64,000 bases of DNA from Mesorhizobium sp. (lineage in GTDB: Bacteria > Pseudomonadota > Alphaproteobacteria > Rhizobiales > Rhizobiaceae), in contig NZ_JANJTZ010000004.1 of NCBI RefSeq assembly GCF_024710845.1, positions 62,001 through 126,000 of the forward strand, written 5' to 3'. Numbering within the stretch: the first letter of the stretch is position 1; each line of letters opens with the position of its first letter. This document shows positions 25,289-33,451 of this stretch, one piece after another. The notes under the pieces were generated by a model that was given only the letters and a program-made list of their open reading frames with translations, had not been told where the DNA came from and did no database searches. A program made the translations under genes and the position numbers.

Positions 25289-26044
25289 ATGTCGGATCAG
25301 GAAGATTCACCGCTCGGCCGCGCCCTGCGGATCATCGAGCTTTTAGCCGGGGCGCCCGAAGGCATGACGCTGAGCGAAATCGCTGCCGCAACCGATCTCG
25401 TCATGACCACCGCGCATCGCCAGCTGGCCACCCTCACCGGACTTGGCGTCGTGCGCAAGACCCGCGCCAAGACCTTCGTCGTCGGCGAGAGGATGGTTCG
25501 TTTCGCGGCCCGGCTCTCCGGCGGAGCGGATGTCGCGACGCTTGCCGAACCGGTGCTGCGCGAGCTTGCCGACAAATTCGGCGAGACGGCGTTTCTCGCA
25601 CGCCTGGACGGGACACATGTGCAGTTGCTGGCCACCGCGCTGCCCGATTCCAAGGGTCAGGCCTACGCCCAGCCAGGCCGCGACATGCCGCTCTACGCGG
25701 CCGCGTCCGGCAAGATCCTGCTGGCGCTTCAGGACGAGGCGTTCATCAGCCAGTTCCTGAAGCTGAAGCGCCACGCCTACACGCCGAACACCAAGACGTC
25801 GGAAGAGGATATTCGCGCCGATATCGCGCGGGCGCGGGCGCGCCACATCGCCGTCTGCGACAACGAGTTCGATCCCGGCATCCTCTCCTATGCCTGCGCC
25901 ATCCTCGATCCGCGCACCAACGAACCCTATGCCATGGCCATCTTCGGCCTTGCCGAGCGGTTTGGAACCGTCAGTTCCGCCACGGTCGAGACACAGCTTA
26001 TCAACGCAGCGGAACGGTTGCGCCGCGGCCTGCAGGCGCACTGA
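25289..26044 (+). CDS. IclR-family transcriptional regulator
   Basis: 251 aa from the ATG at 25289 (MSDQEDSPLG), with GGAAGGAG about 10 bases upstream; an in-frame ATG 20 codons earlier is less likely. Winged HTH: GMTLSEIAAATDLVMTTAHRQLATL. The effector domain has FLARLDGTHVQLL, PLYAAASGKILLAL and the closing PYAMAIFGLAERF. A perfect TTCCGA-N3-TCGGAA palindrome precedes it, and similar half-sites precede the FadB-like operon downstream, suggesting that it controls itself and that operon. The effector is unknown. Confidence 0.88.
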   Translation: MSDQEDSPLGRALRIIELLAGAPEGMTLSEIAAATDLVMTTAHRQLATLTGLGVVRKTRAKTFVVGERMVRFAARLSGGADVATLAEPVLRELADKFGETAFLARLDGTHVQLLATALPDSKGQAYAQPGRDMPLYAAASGKILLALQDEAFISQFLKLKRHAYTPNTKTSEEDIRADIARARARHIAVCDNEFDPGILSYACAILDPRTNEPYAMAIFGLAERFGTVSSATVETQLINAAERLRRGLQAH

Positions 26045-26052
26045 CCCATCAT

Positions 26053-26106
26053 TTCCGACATTCTGGATTACGGAAAAAACTTGCAAAAAACAGAATTTCC
26101 TGTTTT
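26053..26106 (+). promoter_or_regulatory. Candidate operator cluster before the FadB-like operon
   Basis: TTCCGA-CAT-TCTGGA (26053-26067) overlaps TTCTGG-ATT-ACGGAA (26061-26075). Both are imperfect copies of the perfect palindrome before the IclR gene. Then AAAACAG-N6-CTGTTTT (26087-26106) is a perfect 7-bp inverted repeat, possibly a weak terminator for the IclR gene or another protein site. All lie in the 109-base gap before the GTG at 26154. Confidence 0.45.
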
Positions 26107-26153
26107 CTGCGGCTGTCGTCCATTGACGGCTTTTCCGATGTTGGAGATGCGGC

Positions 26154-27491
26154 GTGACTGGTGCCCAACGGCCCCGAATTGGCAGGTTGGACGCCCCGGA
26201 GCCGGCCTCTTCTCCCCTGTGGGGCCGCTATCTCTCGACGGACTGGCTAGGTGACTGCCTTCTTGTGACGCTGGACGACCCTTCGGGTCGCGCCAACAAG
26301 ACATCCGACCTGTTCAAGGCGGAGTTCGAGGCGCTCCTGCGCGCGCTGGAAACGGACCTGGCACCAGCGGGCCTGCTGTTCCGGTCGGCCAAGCCATCCT
26401 TCGGGGTCGGCGGCGATATTGGCCAGGTTCTCGGCTACGCGCAGGGTGGCATCGAAGCCAGCATGGCCGACTCGGAAGCCATCAAATCCCTCTTCCGCCG
26501 CCTTGAAAAACTCCCCTGTCCCTCGGTCGCGCTGCTGGAGGGCACCGCCGCCGGCGGCGGTTGGGAACTGGCGCTCGCCTGCAATACGCGGTTCTGCATC
26601 GCGAAAGACTCGATCCGCCTCGGCCTGCCCGAAGTCGAGTTCGGCCTCGTTCCCGGCGCCGGCGGCATGGTCCGGCTCCCGCATCTGGTCGGGTTGGAAA
26701 GTGCGGGCCGGTTGATCGCGGGCGCCGTCATGCTCTCGCCCGAGAAAGCACTCGCCGCCGGCCTTCTGACTGGACTGGCCTCCGACGGAACTTCCCTGTT
26801 GCGCGCCGGCCTGGACTGGCTCGAACAGCATCCAGACCCGCGCCGCCCATGGGACCGTGCCGGCTATGCCATCGCTCCCTCCCCGTCCTATGGCGGCCCT
26901 GTCGCGGGCGCGCCGGGTGGACAGGCCGCGCCGCGCGCCCTGTTGGCGCTCGCGACCATCGCCAAGGTGCCCTTCGACGAAGCCGCCCTCATCGAGAGCC
27001 GCTGCTTTGCCGAATGCGCCACGTCGAGCGAAGCCCGCGCGCTTGTCGGCCTTGGCTTCTACGACCGCAACCGGCTTCGCCATGCGACGGACGACGAACA
27101 CACCGCCGTTAAGCGGGTTGGCCTGCGCCTGAGCCGTGTGAAAAATGGGCTCAAGGTTCCAGCGGCAATCGCCCCCAAAGATGAAACACCTGACGAGGCA
27201 GAATGTCTCGCCTTCGCCCAGGCCGCCGAAGCGCTGCGCATCCTTATGGACGAAAGCGGCCTGGCGGCGGCCATCGTGAATGTGGCCTCCGTCGAGCATG
27301 CGGGTTTTCCGCGCCGCGCCGGCGGCGCTCTGCGCTTCATCGCCGGGATGGGTGCGCCTGCCTTTCTCGCCCGCGCCGACGCGCTCGCGCGCCGCTTCGG
27401 CGCTCCATTCCACATCGGGATCGCCGCGGACGACGCGGCGCGCCTGCTCTCGGACGCCGAGAGCCGCGATCATCAAGGGGAAACAGGATGA
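26154..27491 (+). CDS. FadB-like enoyl-CoA hydratase lacking the NAD-binding dehydrogenase domain
   Basis: 445 aa from a GTG at 26154 (GGAG 7 bases upstream). Residues 30-305 form the FadB/FadJ hydratase module: FGVGGDI, TAAGGGWELA (Glu138) and GLPEVEFGLVPGAGG (Glu160) keep both catalytic glutamates, and ESRCFAECATSSEARALVG is the FadB-type helical tail. Where the Rossmann dehydrogenase should start there is only KRVGLRLSRVK (residues 320-330). After a short linker, residues 351-425 match the last FadB domain (EALRILMDESG, GFPRRAGGALRFIAGMG). FadB proteins are about 700-730 aa, so roughly 290 residues are missing, with the reading frame intact. It probably hydrates or isomerises but cannot oxidise. 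Confidence 0.8.
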   Translation: MTGAQRPRIGRLDAPEPASSPLWGRYLSTDWLGDCLLVTLDDPSGRANKTSDLFKAEFEALLRALETDLAPAGLLFRSAKPSFGVGGDIGQVLGYAQGGIEASMADSEAIKSLFRRLEKLPCPSVALLEGTAAGGGWELALACNTRFCIAKDSIRLGLPEVEFGLVPGAGGMVRLPHLVGLESAGRLIAGAVMLSPEKALAAGLLTGLASDGTSLLRAGLDWLEQHPDPRRPWDRAGYAIAPSPSYGGPVAGAPGGQAAPRALLALATIAKVPFDEAALIESRCFAECATSSEARALVGLGFYDRNRLRHATDDEHTAVKRVGLRLSRVKNGLKVPAAIAPKDETPDEAECLAFAQAAEALRILMDESGLAAAIVNVASVEHAGFPRRAGGALRFIAGMGAPAFLARADALARRFGAPFHIGIAADDAARLLSDAESRDHQGETG

Positions 27492-28792
27492 AACGACTTC
27501 TCAGCACCGGTCTCAACGCGGGCTCCGACACGGTTGTCGAGGTCGTCGGCGGCAAGGGCGCCTGGTTCGAACTGGCCGACGGGCGCAAGGTGCTGGACGG
27601 CTCGAACTCCGCCGGCGTGCTCGGCCACGCGCATCCCGACATGGTCGAGACGATCCGGCGCGCCGCCGAATATCCGGCGGTGAGCGAAGGCTGGTTCTTC
27701 GGCGAGCGCGAGAAGGCCGCCGAGGACCTGATCGACGTCGCCTTCGCTGAGGAAAAGGACTGGGTCGGCGCGGTCCGCTTCGGGCTGTCCGGCAGCGAGA
27801 TCAACGATCTCGCCCTGTCGCTTGCGCAGGCGGTCACGGGCCGCTCGGCGATCGCGACGCGCGAGCGCGCCTATCACGGCCTGACCGGCCTGGCGCGCGA
27901 CGTGACGGTGCAGCCGCAATGGCATGGCGGGCTGTCGAAGATGTCGGGCGGCGTCAGCCTGCCTGCCCGCTCTGCCGACACCCGCATCATCGCCGCGCCA
28001 ACCGGCTCGCTGTGGGGCGAGCGGGTCTGCGATCTTCCCCCGGAAAGCCAGGAGGAGATCGAGGCGAAGCTGGCGGGAACCGCGGCGGTAATCGTCGACT
28101 ACAGCCAGGGCGGCATCTATCACGACGCCGGCTGGCAGGACATGGTCGCCTCCGCCGCGCGCAAAACGCAGACCCTGTGGATCGCCGACGAGGTCATCCC
28201 GGGCGGCGGCGGCAGCGGCCGCTGGTTCCCTGTCCCGGGCGGCGCGAGCCGCCCCGACATCGTCACGATGGGCAAGTCGCTCGCCGGCGGCATCGCTCCG
28301 ATCGGTGCCGTGATCCTGTCGAAAGAGATGGTCGAGAAACTCGACGGCGCCGCGTGGCAAGCCTACAGCACCTTTCGCGGCCATCCGATCGCGATGGCCG
28401 GCGTGCGCGCCTATCTGCGCGTGATCAAGCGTGACCGGCTGATCGAGCGCGCCGCAGAACTCGCGGCGATGATCGCGCCGCGCCTCGTCGCCATCGCCGA
28501 GAAACACCCGAGCGTCGCCAGGGTCGACGGCCGCGGCATGCACTGGACGATCGAGCTGCACGGCCCGCACTGGAAGCACTGGCGCGCCGACACATCGGCC
28601 GTTCCGGTCGCCTCGCGCGTCTCCGGCCGGGCCTTCGACAACGGCGTGGTGATCGGCACGAGCGGCGAGGAGACTTCGCTGTTCCTCGCGCCGCCGCTGA
28701 TCGTCACGGATGCCGAGATGAACCAGATTCTCGACGTGCTCGACGATGCGCTGTCGGTCGCCGACGAGGCGCTCGCCGGTCGTGCGGCCTGA
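27488..28792 (+). CDS. Class III PLP aminotransferase (glutamate-1-semialdehyde aminomutase-like)
   Basis: 434 aa, ATGA overlap with the FadB-like gene. Fold-type I class III features: GLSGSEINDLALSLAQ, RAYHG, LWIADEVIPGGGGSGRW (the Asp that contacts the PLP pyridine nitrogen) and the Schiff-base lysine in TMGKSLAGGIAPIG. The usual DEV-TGFR signature is replaced by DEVIPGGGGSGR, so the active site may be specialised. Class III enzymes transaminate omega- or beta-amino groups. In this context a beta-amino acid could become the beta-keto acid for BKACE; this is inference. The length is normal. Confidence 0.85.
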   Translation: MKRLLSTGLNAGSDTVVEVVGGKGAWFELADGRKVLDGSNSAGVLGHAHPDMVETIRRAAEYPAVSEGWFFGEREKAAEDLIDVAFAEEKDWVGAVRFGLSGSEINDLALSLAQAVTGRSAIATRERAYHGLTGLARDVTVQPQWHGGLSKMSGGVSLPARSADTRIIAAPTGSLWGERVCDLPPESQEEIEAKLAGTAAVIVDYSQGGIYHDAGWQDMVASAARKTQTLWIADEVIPGGGGSGRWFPVPGGASRPDIVTMGKSLAGGIAPIGAVILSKEMVEKLDGAAWQAYSTFRGHPIAMAGVRAYLRVIKRDRLIERAAELAAMIAPRLVAIAEKHPSVARVDGRGMHWTIELHGPHWKHWRADTSAVPVASRVSGRAFDNGVVIGTSGEETSLFLAPPLIVTDAEMNQILDVLDDALSVADEALAGRAA

Positions 28793-28824
28793 ACCGAAAT
28801 CACAATCTTCAAGGAGGAGCTTCG

Positions 28825-29190
28825 ATGAGCGAAGAAGACCAGATCCGCGCCGTCCTCAAGGACTATTTCGACGGCCTCTATTTCGGCGACATGACGCGCT
28901 TTTCAGGCGCCTTCCATCCTGCCTGCCGCCTGTTCACGGTGACGGACGGCGCGGTGCAGACTATCGACTACGCGCCCTATATGGAGCGCTGCGCCGGTCG
29001 CAAGGCACCGGCCGAGAGCGGCGAACCGCAGGTGGCCGAGATCATCGATCTGACCGTCTCGACCTCCGACACCGCCCACGCCCGCGTCCGCGATGCGTTT
29101 CCACCTCGCACCTTTGTCAACGAACTCAGCCTGGCGAAATCCGAAGGCTCCTGGAAGATCGTCTCGAAGCTCTATCACGCCTTCAGCTAG
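28825..29190 (+). CDS. NTF2-like / SnoaL-like small protein
   Basis: 121 aa, preceded by AAGGAGGAGC. It has the cone-like NTF2 fold pattern: helix EDQIRAVLKDYFDGLYFGDM, FHPACRLFTVTDG, a middle helix, and strands ending FVNELSLAKSEGSWKIVSKLYHAF. It resembles the putative lumazine-binding/NTF2 family found beside catabolic enzymes. No catalytic residues can be assigned. It is 32 bases after the aminotransferase and probably the last gene of this operon. Function unknown. Confidence 0.75.
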   Translation: MSEEDQIRAVLKDYFDGLYFGDMTRFSGAFHPACRLFTVTDGAVQTIDYAPYMERCAGRKAPAESGEPQVAEIIDLTVSTSDTAHARVRDAFPPRTFVNELSLAKSEGSWKIVSKLYHAFS

Positions 29191-29430
29191 CGCGCCCTGC
29201 TTCCAATAACGCCGCCCGGCCGCGGCGGTCCGCCCCGGCCACGTCCGCCCTCGATAACCGGGACTCCCCTCAGTGGCATTGAGACCGCGCCCCGGCCTCT
29301 CCAGTATTTGCCGCGACAAATTCGAACGATTGATAGATTTTTTTCGTATCCCACCACCTGTCGGCCGGTTTCGATATTGACAGGGCATAAAATCTAACGC
29401 TTGTTTGAAATGTCATTAAGGGAGGAACGG

Positions 29431-30705
29431 ATGACGTTTGATATCAACAGGCGCGAACTCGTTAAGGCACTGGGCGCATTCGGCGGCGCCGCGGCCATTG
29501 GTTCGCTGGCGGCACCGAGCCGCGCGCAGGGTGGCCCGATCCGTCTCGGGCTCATCGCACCGCTCAGCGGTTCGCAGGAAATCGTCGGCCGCTATCAGCT
29601 CGCCGGCGCCACGATTGCGGTCAACCAGATCAACCAGGCAGGCGGCATTCTCGGCCGCCAGGTTGAACTCGTGACGCGCGACGACAAGGCCAATCCCGCC
29701 GCCGGCGTCGCCGCGTCGAAGGACTTGGCAGGCAGCGGCGTGAACCTCATGTTCGGCATACTGTCGTCGGGCGTGGCGCTCGCCGTAGCGCCGACCCTTG
29801 CCGACGATAAGTCGGTGCTGGTCGTGTCGGCGGCGGCCGCAAACGAACTGACGCACGAACAGTACACCCGCAACGTGTTCCGCTCGGCCGACCATGCCTA
29901 TGCCCGCCAGCGCGCGCTGGCGAAGCTGGTGCTGACCGACTTCCCCGACACGCTCAACTGGACTGCGATCAATCCGCAGACCGCGATCGGGGCATCCAAC
30001 TGGGATTCGTTCGTCGACGGCATCGCCCAGTATTCCCAGGAGGCAGGCAAGCCCGCCGAGATCACCGAGGCGCTGTGGACCAAGTTCGGCGCGACCGACT
30101 ACAAGAACGAGATTTCCCAGCTGATGCGCAGCAAGTCCGAAGGGCTCTATTGCGGTGTCTACGGCGGCGACGCAGTGACCATGTTCGGCCAGGCGGCGGC
30201 CTACGGCCTGACCAAGAAGTTCAAGGTCATCGTCGACCCCGGCAGCGAGTTCATCATTGCGAATGCAATGGGCAAGAACACGCCTCCCGGCCTGTGGTCC
30301 GGCTTCCACTGGTACCACGGCGCCTACGAAGGCCATAAGATCAACGACGATCTCTACAACGCCTACGTGAAGGAGACGAACGACCCGCATCCGGCCGGCT
30401 ATGTCGGCGAGACGCATACGTCCGTGCTCGCCTACGCCAGCGCGATCCAGAAGGCCGGCAGCACCGAGACGGACGCCGTCATCGCCGCGCTCGAGGATCT
30501 GGAGTTCGATTCCTGCAAGGGCATGCGCAAGATCCGCAAGGAAGACCACCAGTCGATCTGCGACCTGAACTTTGTCCAGTTCGGACCCGACGAGGGCAGC
30601 GACAAGGGCTGGAAGGTCACCGGTCACCGCATCATCAAGGACGAAGGCGTCTCCGAGGCGCCGACGCCGGGCGTTCCGATCGTGTTCAAGCACAAGAAGG
30701 CCTGA
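29431..30705 (+). CDS. Branched-chain amino acid-type ABC substrate-binding protein (LivK-like), Tat leader
   Basis: 424 aa from the ATG at 29431 (MTFDINRREL) behind GGGAGGAACGG. The leader has NRRELVK, a hydrophobic run and a cleavage-like APSRAQGG. The mature protein shows the periplasmic-binding family 6 pattern: IRLGLIAPLSGSQEIVGRY, INQAGGILGRQVELVTRDDK, NLMFGILSSGVALAVAPT. It delivers its ligand to the Liv permeases encoded next. Many relatives bind aromatic or short organic acids rather than amino acids, so the ligand is open. Confidence 0.9.
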   Translation: MTFDINRRELVKALGAFGGAAAIGSLAAPSRAQGGPIRLGLIAPLSGSQEIVGRYQLAGATIAVNQINQAGGILGRQVELVTRDDKANPAAGVAASKDLAGSGVNLMFGILSSGVALAVAPTLADDKSVLVVSAAAANELTHEQYTRNVFRSADHAYARQRALAKLVLTDFPDTLNWTAINPQTAIGASNWDSFVDGIAQYSQEAGKPAEITEALWTKFGATDYKNEISQLMRSKSEGLYCGVYGGDAVTMFGQAAAYGLTKKFKVIVDPGSEFIIANAMGKNTPPGLWSGFHWYHGAYEGHKINDDLYNAYVKETNDPHPAGYVGETHTSVLAYASAIQKAGSTETDAVIAALEDLEFDSCKGMRKIRKEDHQSICDLNFVQFGPDEGSDKGWKVTGHRIIKDEGVSEAPTPGVPIVFKHKKA

Positions 30706-30737
30706 TCGCCTCCCCATTCGATCCGCATCGACAAAAA

Positions 30738-30760
30738 CCCGCCGGCGCCACGCCGGCGGG
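30738..30760. terminator. Intercistronic hairpin between livK-like and livH-like genes
   Basis: CCCGCCGGCG (30738-30747) pairs perfectly with CGCCGGCGGG (30751-30760) around a 3-base loop. A-rich sequence precedes it, giving a T-run only when read on the minus strand. On the coding strand it is probably an mRNA-stabilising or attenuating stem-loop that lets the binding protein be made in excess. Confidence 0.7.
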
Positions 30761-30780
30761 TGACACGGAGGCATCTCGTC

Positions 30781-31665
30781 GTGGTCGACTATGTTCTTAG
30801 TCCGCTGTTCAACGGCCTGTTCATGGCGATGGTGGTGTTCCTTTTTACCACCGGCCTGACCCTCATCTTCGGCATCCTGCGCGTGCTCAACTTCGCGCAT
30901 GGAGGCTTCTTCATGATCGGCGCCTACGTCGCGTTCTCGATCGTGCGGCTTGTCGGCGGCGAAACGTCCGTGCTCGCCTACCTGGCGATCAGCACCGTCG
31001 CGGGCATCGTCGTCGGGCTGCTGGGCCTGGTCGTCGAGCGCGTTATCTTCCGGCCGTTGCAGAAGGTCGACGAGGCCTATTCGCTGATCGCCACCTATGC
31101 GCTGCTCCTAATCACCGAGGGCGCGGTCAAGGCCGTCTGGGGCGTTTCCTTCCACAGCGTCGCCACGCCTGACCTGCTGGGCGGCGCGGTCTTCGCCGGC
31201 GATCTCTTCATGCCGACCTATGCGATCTTCATCATCGCCATCGGCGTTGCCAGCTACGCGCTCCTGGAATGGGTGCTGCAGCACACCGACACCGGCAAGC
31301 TGATGAAGTCGGTCGCGTCCGACCCGTGGATGGCCGGCATGCTGGGCGTCAACGTGCCGCGCTTCTACACCTTCATCGTGGTCCTCGGCTTCTTCCTGGC
31401 GGGCATCGCCGGCGGGCTGCTCTTGCCGAACCAGACGCTCTCGCCCAACCTCGCCAGCACGTTCGTCATCCAGGCGTTCGGGGCCTTGATCGTCGGCGGT
31501 ATGGGCAACATCCGCGGCACGTTCCTGGCCGCGATCATGCTCTGCGTCATCGACTCGTTCGGCTCGCTGCTGTTCTCCGAGGTGCCCGGCCTCTTCTTCT
31601 ACATCGCCATGACGGCTGCGCTGTTGCTGCGGCCGCAGGGCCTCATCGCCGGAGCCCGCCTGTGA
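30781..31665 (+). CDS. Branched-chain amino acid-type ABC permease (LivH-like)
   Basis: 294 aa from a GTG at 30781 with CGGAGG 9 bases upstream. A GTG at 30760 is open in the same frame but lies on the end of the hairpin and lacks a ribosome site. LivH family features: TTGLTLIFGILRVLNFAHGGFFMIGAY near the N-terminus, EAYSLIATYALLL, and VIQAFGALIVGGMGNIRG near the C-terminus. About eight hydrophobic segments. The stop overlaps the LivM-type start as GTGA. Confidence 0.9.
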   Translation: MVDYVLSPLFNGLFMAMVVFLFTTGLTLIFGILRVLNFAHGGFFMIGAYVAFSIVRLVGGETSVLAYLAISTVAGIVVGLLGLVVERVIFRPLQKVDEAYSLIATYALLLITEGAVKAVWGVSFHSVATPDLLGGAVFAGDLFMPTYAIFIIAIGVASYALLEWVLQHTDTGKLMKSVASDPWMAGMLGVNVPRFYTFIVVLGFFLAGIAGGLLLPNQTLSPNLASTFVIQAFGALIVGGMGNIRGTFLAAIMLCVIDSFGSLLFSEVPGLFFYIAMTAALLLRPQGLIAGARL

Positions 31666-32663
31666 GATCGCCGCTCTCCGCTCCGATCGCGCGCGATGCC
31701 GCGATCGCCCTGATCATCGTCGCCGTCCTGCTCGCAATGCCGCTCGTTGCGCCAAAGGGTCTGGTCTTCGTGGTGGGCACGCTGGCGCTGCACATTGTCT
31801 TCGGCCTGTCGTGGAACCTCATGTTCGGCCAGACGGGCCTCGTCTCGTTCGGTCACGCATCGTTCTTCGCCATCGGCGGGTATTTCTACGCACTGGTGGC
31901 GCGCAGCTTTCCCGACCTGCATCCCCTCCTTGGCTTCGCCGGCGCCGGCGCTTTCGGCGTAGCGCTCGCCGTCGTCATCGGCTTGATCGCGCTGCGGCGC
32001 TCGCTTGGCGTCTATTTTGCGATCCTGACGCTGGCCCTGAGCCAGATCGTCTATCTCTTCCTGTCCTCATTTACGCCGCTCGGGCGCGAAGACGGCTTCA
32101 CCGGCATCCGCCGGCCTGTTCTCGACATGGGTCTGTTCCAGGTCGACCTCGCCAAGGGCGACAACTACTACCTCTTCATCATCCTGTTCAGCACCCTCCT
32201 CTGCGCCATCATCTGGTGGGTCCGGCACAGCCAGACCGGACGCGCTTTGCGTGCGATCCAGCAGGATCCGGAGCGGGCGGCCTTCCTCGGCATCAACGTC
32301 GCGGGCAATCGCCTTCTGGCCTTCGCCATCGCCTCGGGCGTGACTGCGGTTGCGGGCGCACTCTACGGTCCCTGGCTGCAGCTTCTGACGCCCGACGTTG
32401 CGCACTGGACGTTGTCGGCGCGGCCGATCCTCTATTCGCTGCTCGGCGGCGTCAGCAGTTTCTGGGGTCCGGTCGCAGGCGCCGCGGGCTTTGCGATCCT
32501 CGAATACGGAACCCGCACGCTGCACGGCTTCTCCGAGATCATCATCGGCTCCATCCTGCTCGCCGTCGTGCTGCTCTTCCCCGGCGGCATCCTGGGCGGA
32601 CTGGAATCGCTGCGGCGCCGCCACGCCACGCCGGCCAGCGCCGCGAAGGAGACTAGGCGATGA
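31662..32663 (+). CDS. Branched-chain amino acid-type ABC permease (LivM-like)
   Basis: 333 aa from a GTG overlapping the LivH stop. LivM hallmarks: SWNLMFGQTGLVSFGHASFF, LRRSLGVYFAILTLALSQI, SQTGRALRAIQQDPERAAFLG and SSFWGPVAGAAGFAILE. Around nine transmembrane segments. The C-terminus ends in a basic tail. The stop overlaps the ATPase start as ATGA. Second half of the channel. Confidence 0.9.
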   Translation: MRSPLSAPIARDAAIALIIVAVLLAMPLVAPKGLVFVVGTLALHIVFGLSWNLMFGQTGLVSFGHASFFAIGGYFYALVARSFPDLHPLLGFAGAGAFGVALAVVIGLIALRRSLGVYFAILTLALSQIVYLFLSSFTPLGREDGFTGIRRPVLDMGLFQVDLAKGDNYYLFIILFSTLLCAIIWWVRHSQTGRALRAIQQDPERAAFLGINVAGNRLLAFAIASGVTAVAGALYGPWLQLLTPDVAHWTLSARPILYSLLGGVSSFWGPVAGAAGFAILEYGTRTLHGFSEIIIGSILLAVVLLFPGGILGGLESLRRRHATPASAAKETRR

Positions 32664-33451
32664 GCGGCGCCGGAACGCCGACAATGCCGCTTCTGGAAGC
32701 GCGCCGGGTGGTCAAGGACTATCCGTCCGTCAAGGTGCTGAAGAACGTCGACCTTTCCGTCTCCGAGGGCGATACGCTGGCGGTGATCGGCCCGAACGGC
32801 GCCGGCAAGACGACCCTGTTCAAGGTCTTGTCGGGAGAGGTGTTCGCCGATTCCGGTTCGGTCCTGTTCCGCGGCGCCGACGTGACGCGCGTGCCCGAGT
32901 GGAAGCGCGTCCGGGCCGGCTTCGGCCGGTCGTTCCAGGTTGCCCGCGTGTTCAAGGACCTGACCGCCGCGGCAAACGTCCTCGTGGCCGTCGAAGCCGC
33001 GTTTCGCAATGCGCCGCCCGGTGGGCGCACGCTTCTTGCATGCGATCCGACCCGAACCGCGCTGGAGCGCGTCGACGAGGCGCTGGACGAAGTGGGACTC
33101 TCCGCCAGGTCGGATGTCGAGGCAAAACTCCTGTCGCACGGCGACAAGAAGCGCCTGGAACTCGCCATGAGCCTGGTGCTCCGTCCCACGATCCTGCTGC
33201 TCGACGAGCCGACGGCAGGCATGTCTCCCGCCGACCGCAAGGCGTCCGTCGACCTGATCGCCTCCGTCAAGGCGCGCCACGGCATGACGGTCGTGCTGAC
33301 GGAGCACGACATGGGCGTCGTCTTCGACCTCGCTTCGCATGTCGCGGTCCTGCACCATGGCGAAATGATCGCCACCGGCAGCCCGGCAGAGGTGCGCGAG
33401 AACCCCCTTGTGCGTAAGATCTATCTCGGATCGGGAGCCGGTCATGCTTGA
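32660..33451 (+). CDS. Branched-chain amino acid-type ABC ATPase (LivG-like)
   Basis: 263 aa. Walker A GPNGAGKTT, Q-loop FGRSFQVARVFKDLT, Walker B ILLLDEPTAGMS, switch HD in TEHDMGVVFDLA. The signature is LSHGDKKRLELAM instead of LSGGQ; LSHG variants are normal for LivG/UrtD ATPases. It ends ENPLVRKIYLGSGAGHA, and its stop overlaps the LivF-type start by 8 bases. Confidence 0.9.
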   Translation: MSGAGTPTMPLLEARRVVKDYPSVKVLKNVDLSVSEGDTLAVIGPNGAGKTTLFKVLSGEVFADSGSVLFRGADVTRVPEWKRVRAGFGRSFQVARVFKDLTAAANVLVAVEAAFRNAPPGGRTLLACDPTRTALERVDEALDEVGLSARSDVEAKLLSHGDKKRLELAMSLVLRPTILLLDEPTAGMSPADRKASVDLIASVKARHGMTVVLTEHDMGVVFDLASHVAVLHHGEMIATGSPAEVRENPLVRKIYLGSGAGHA

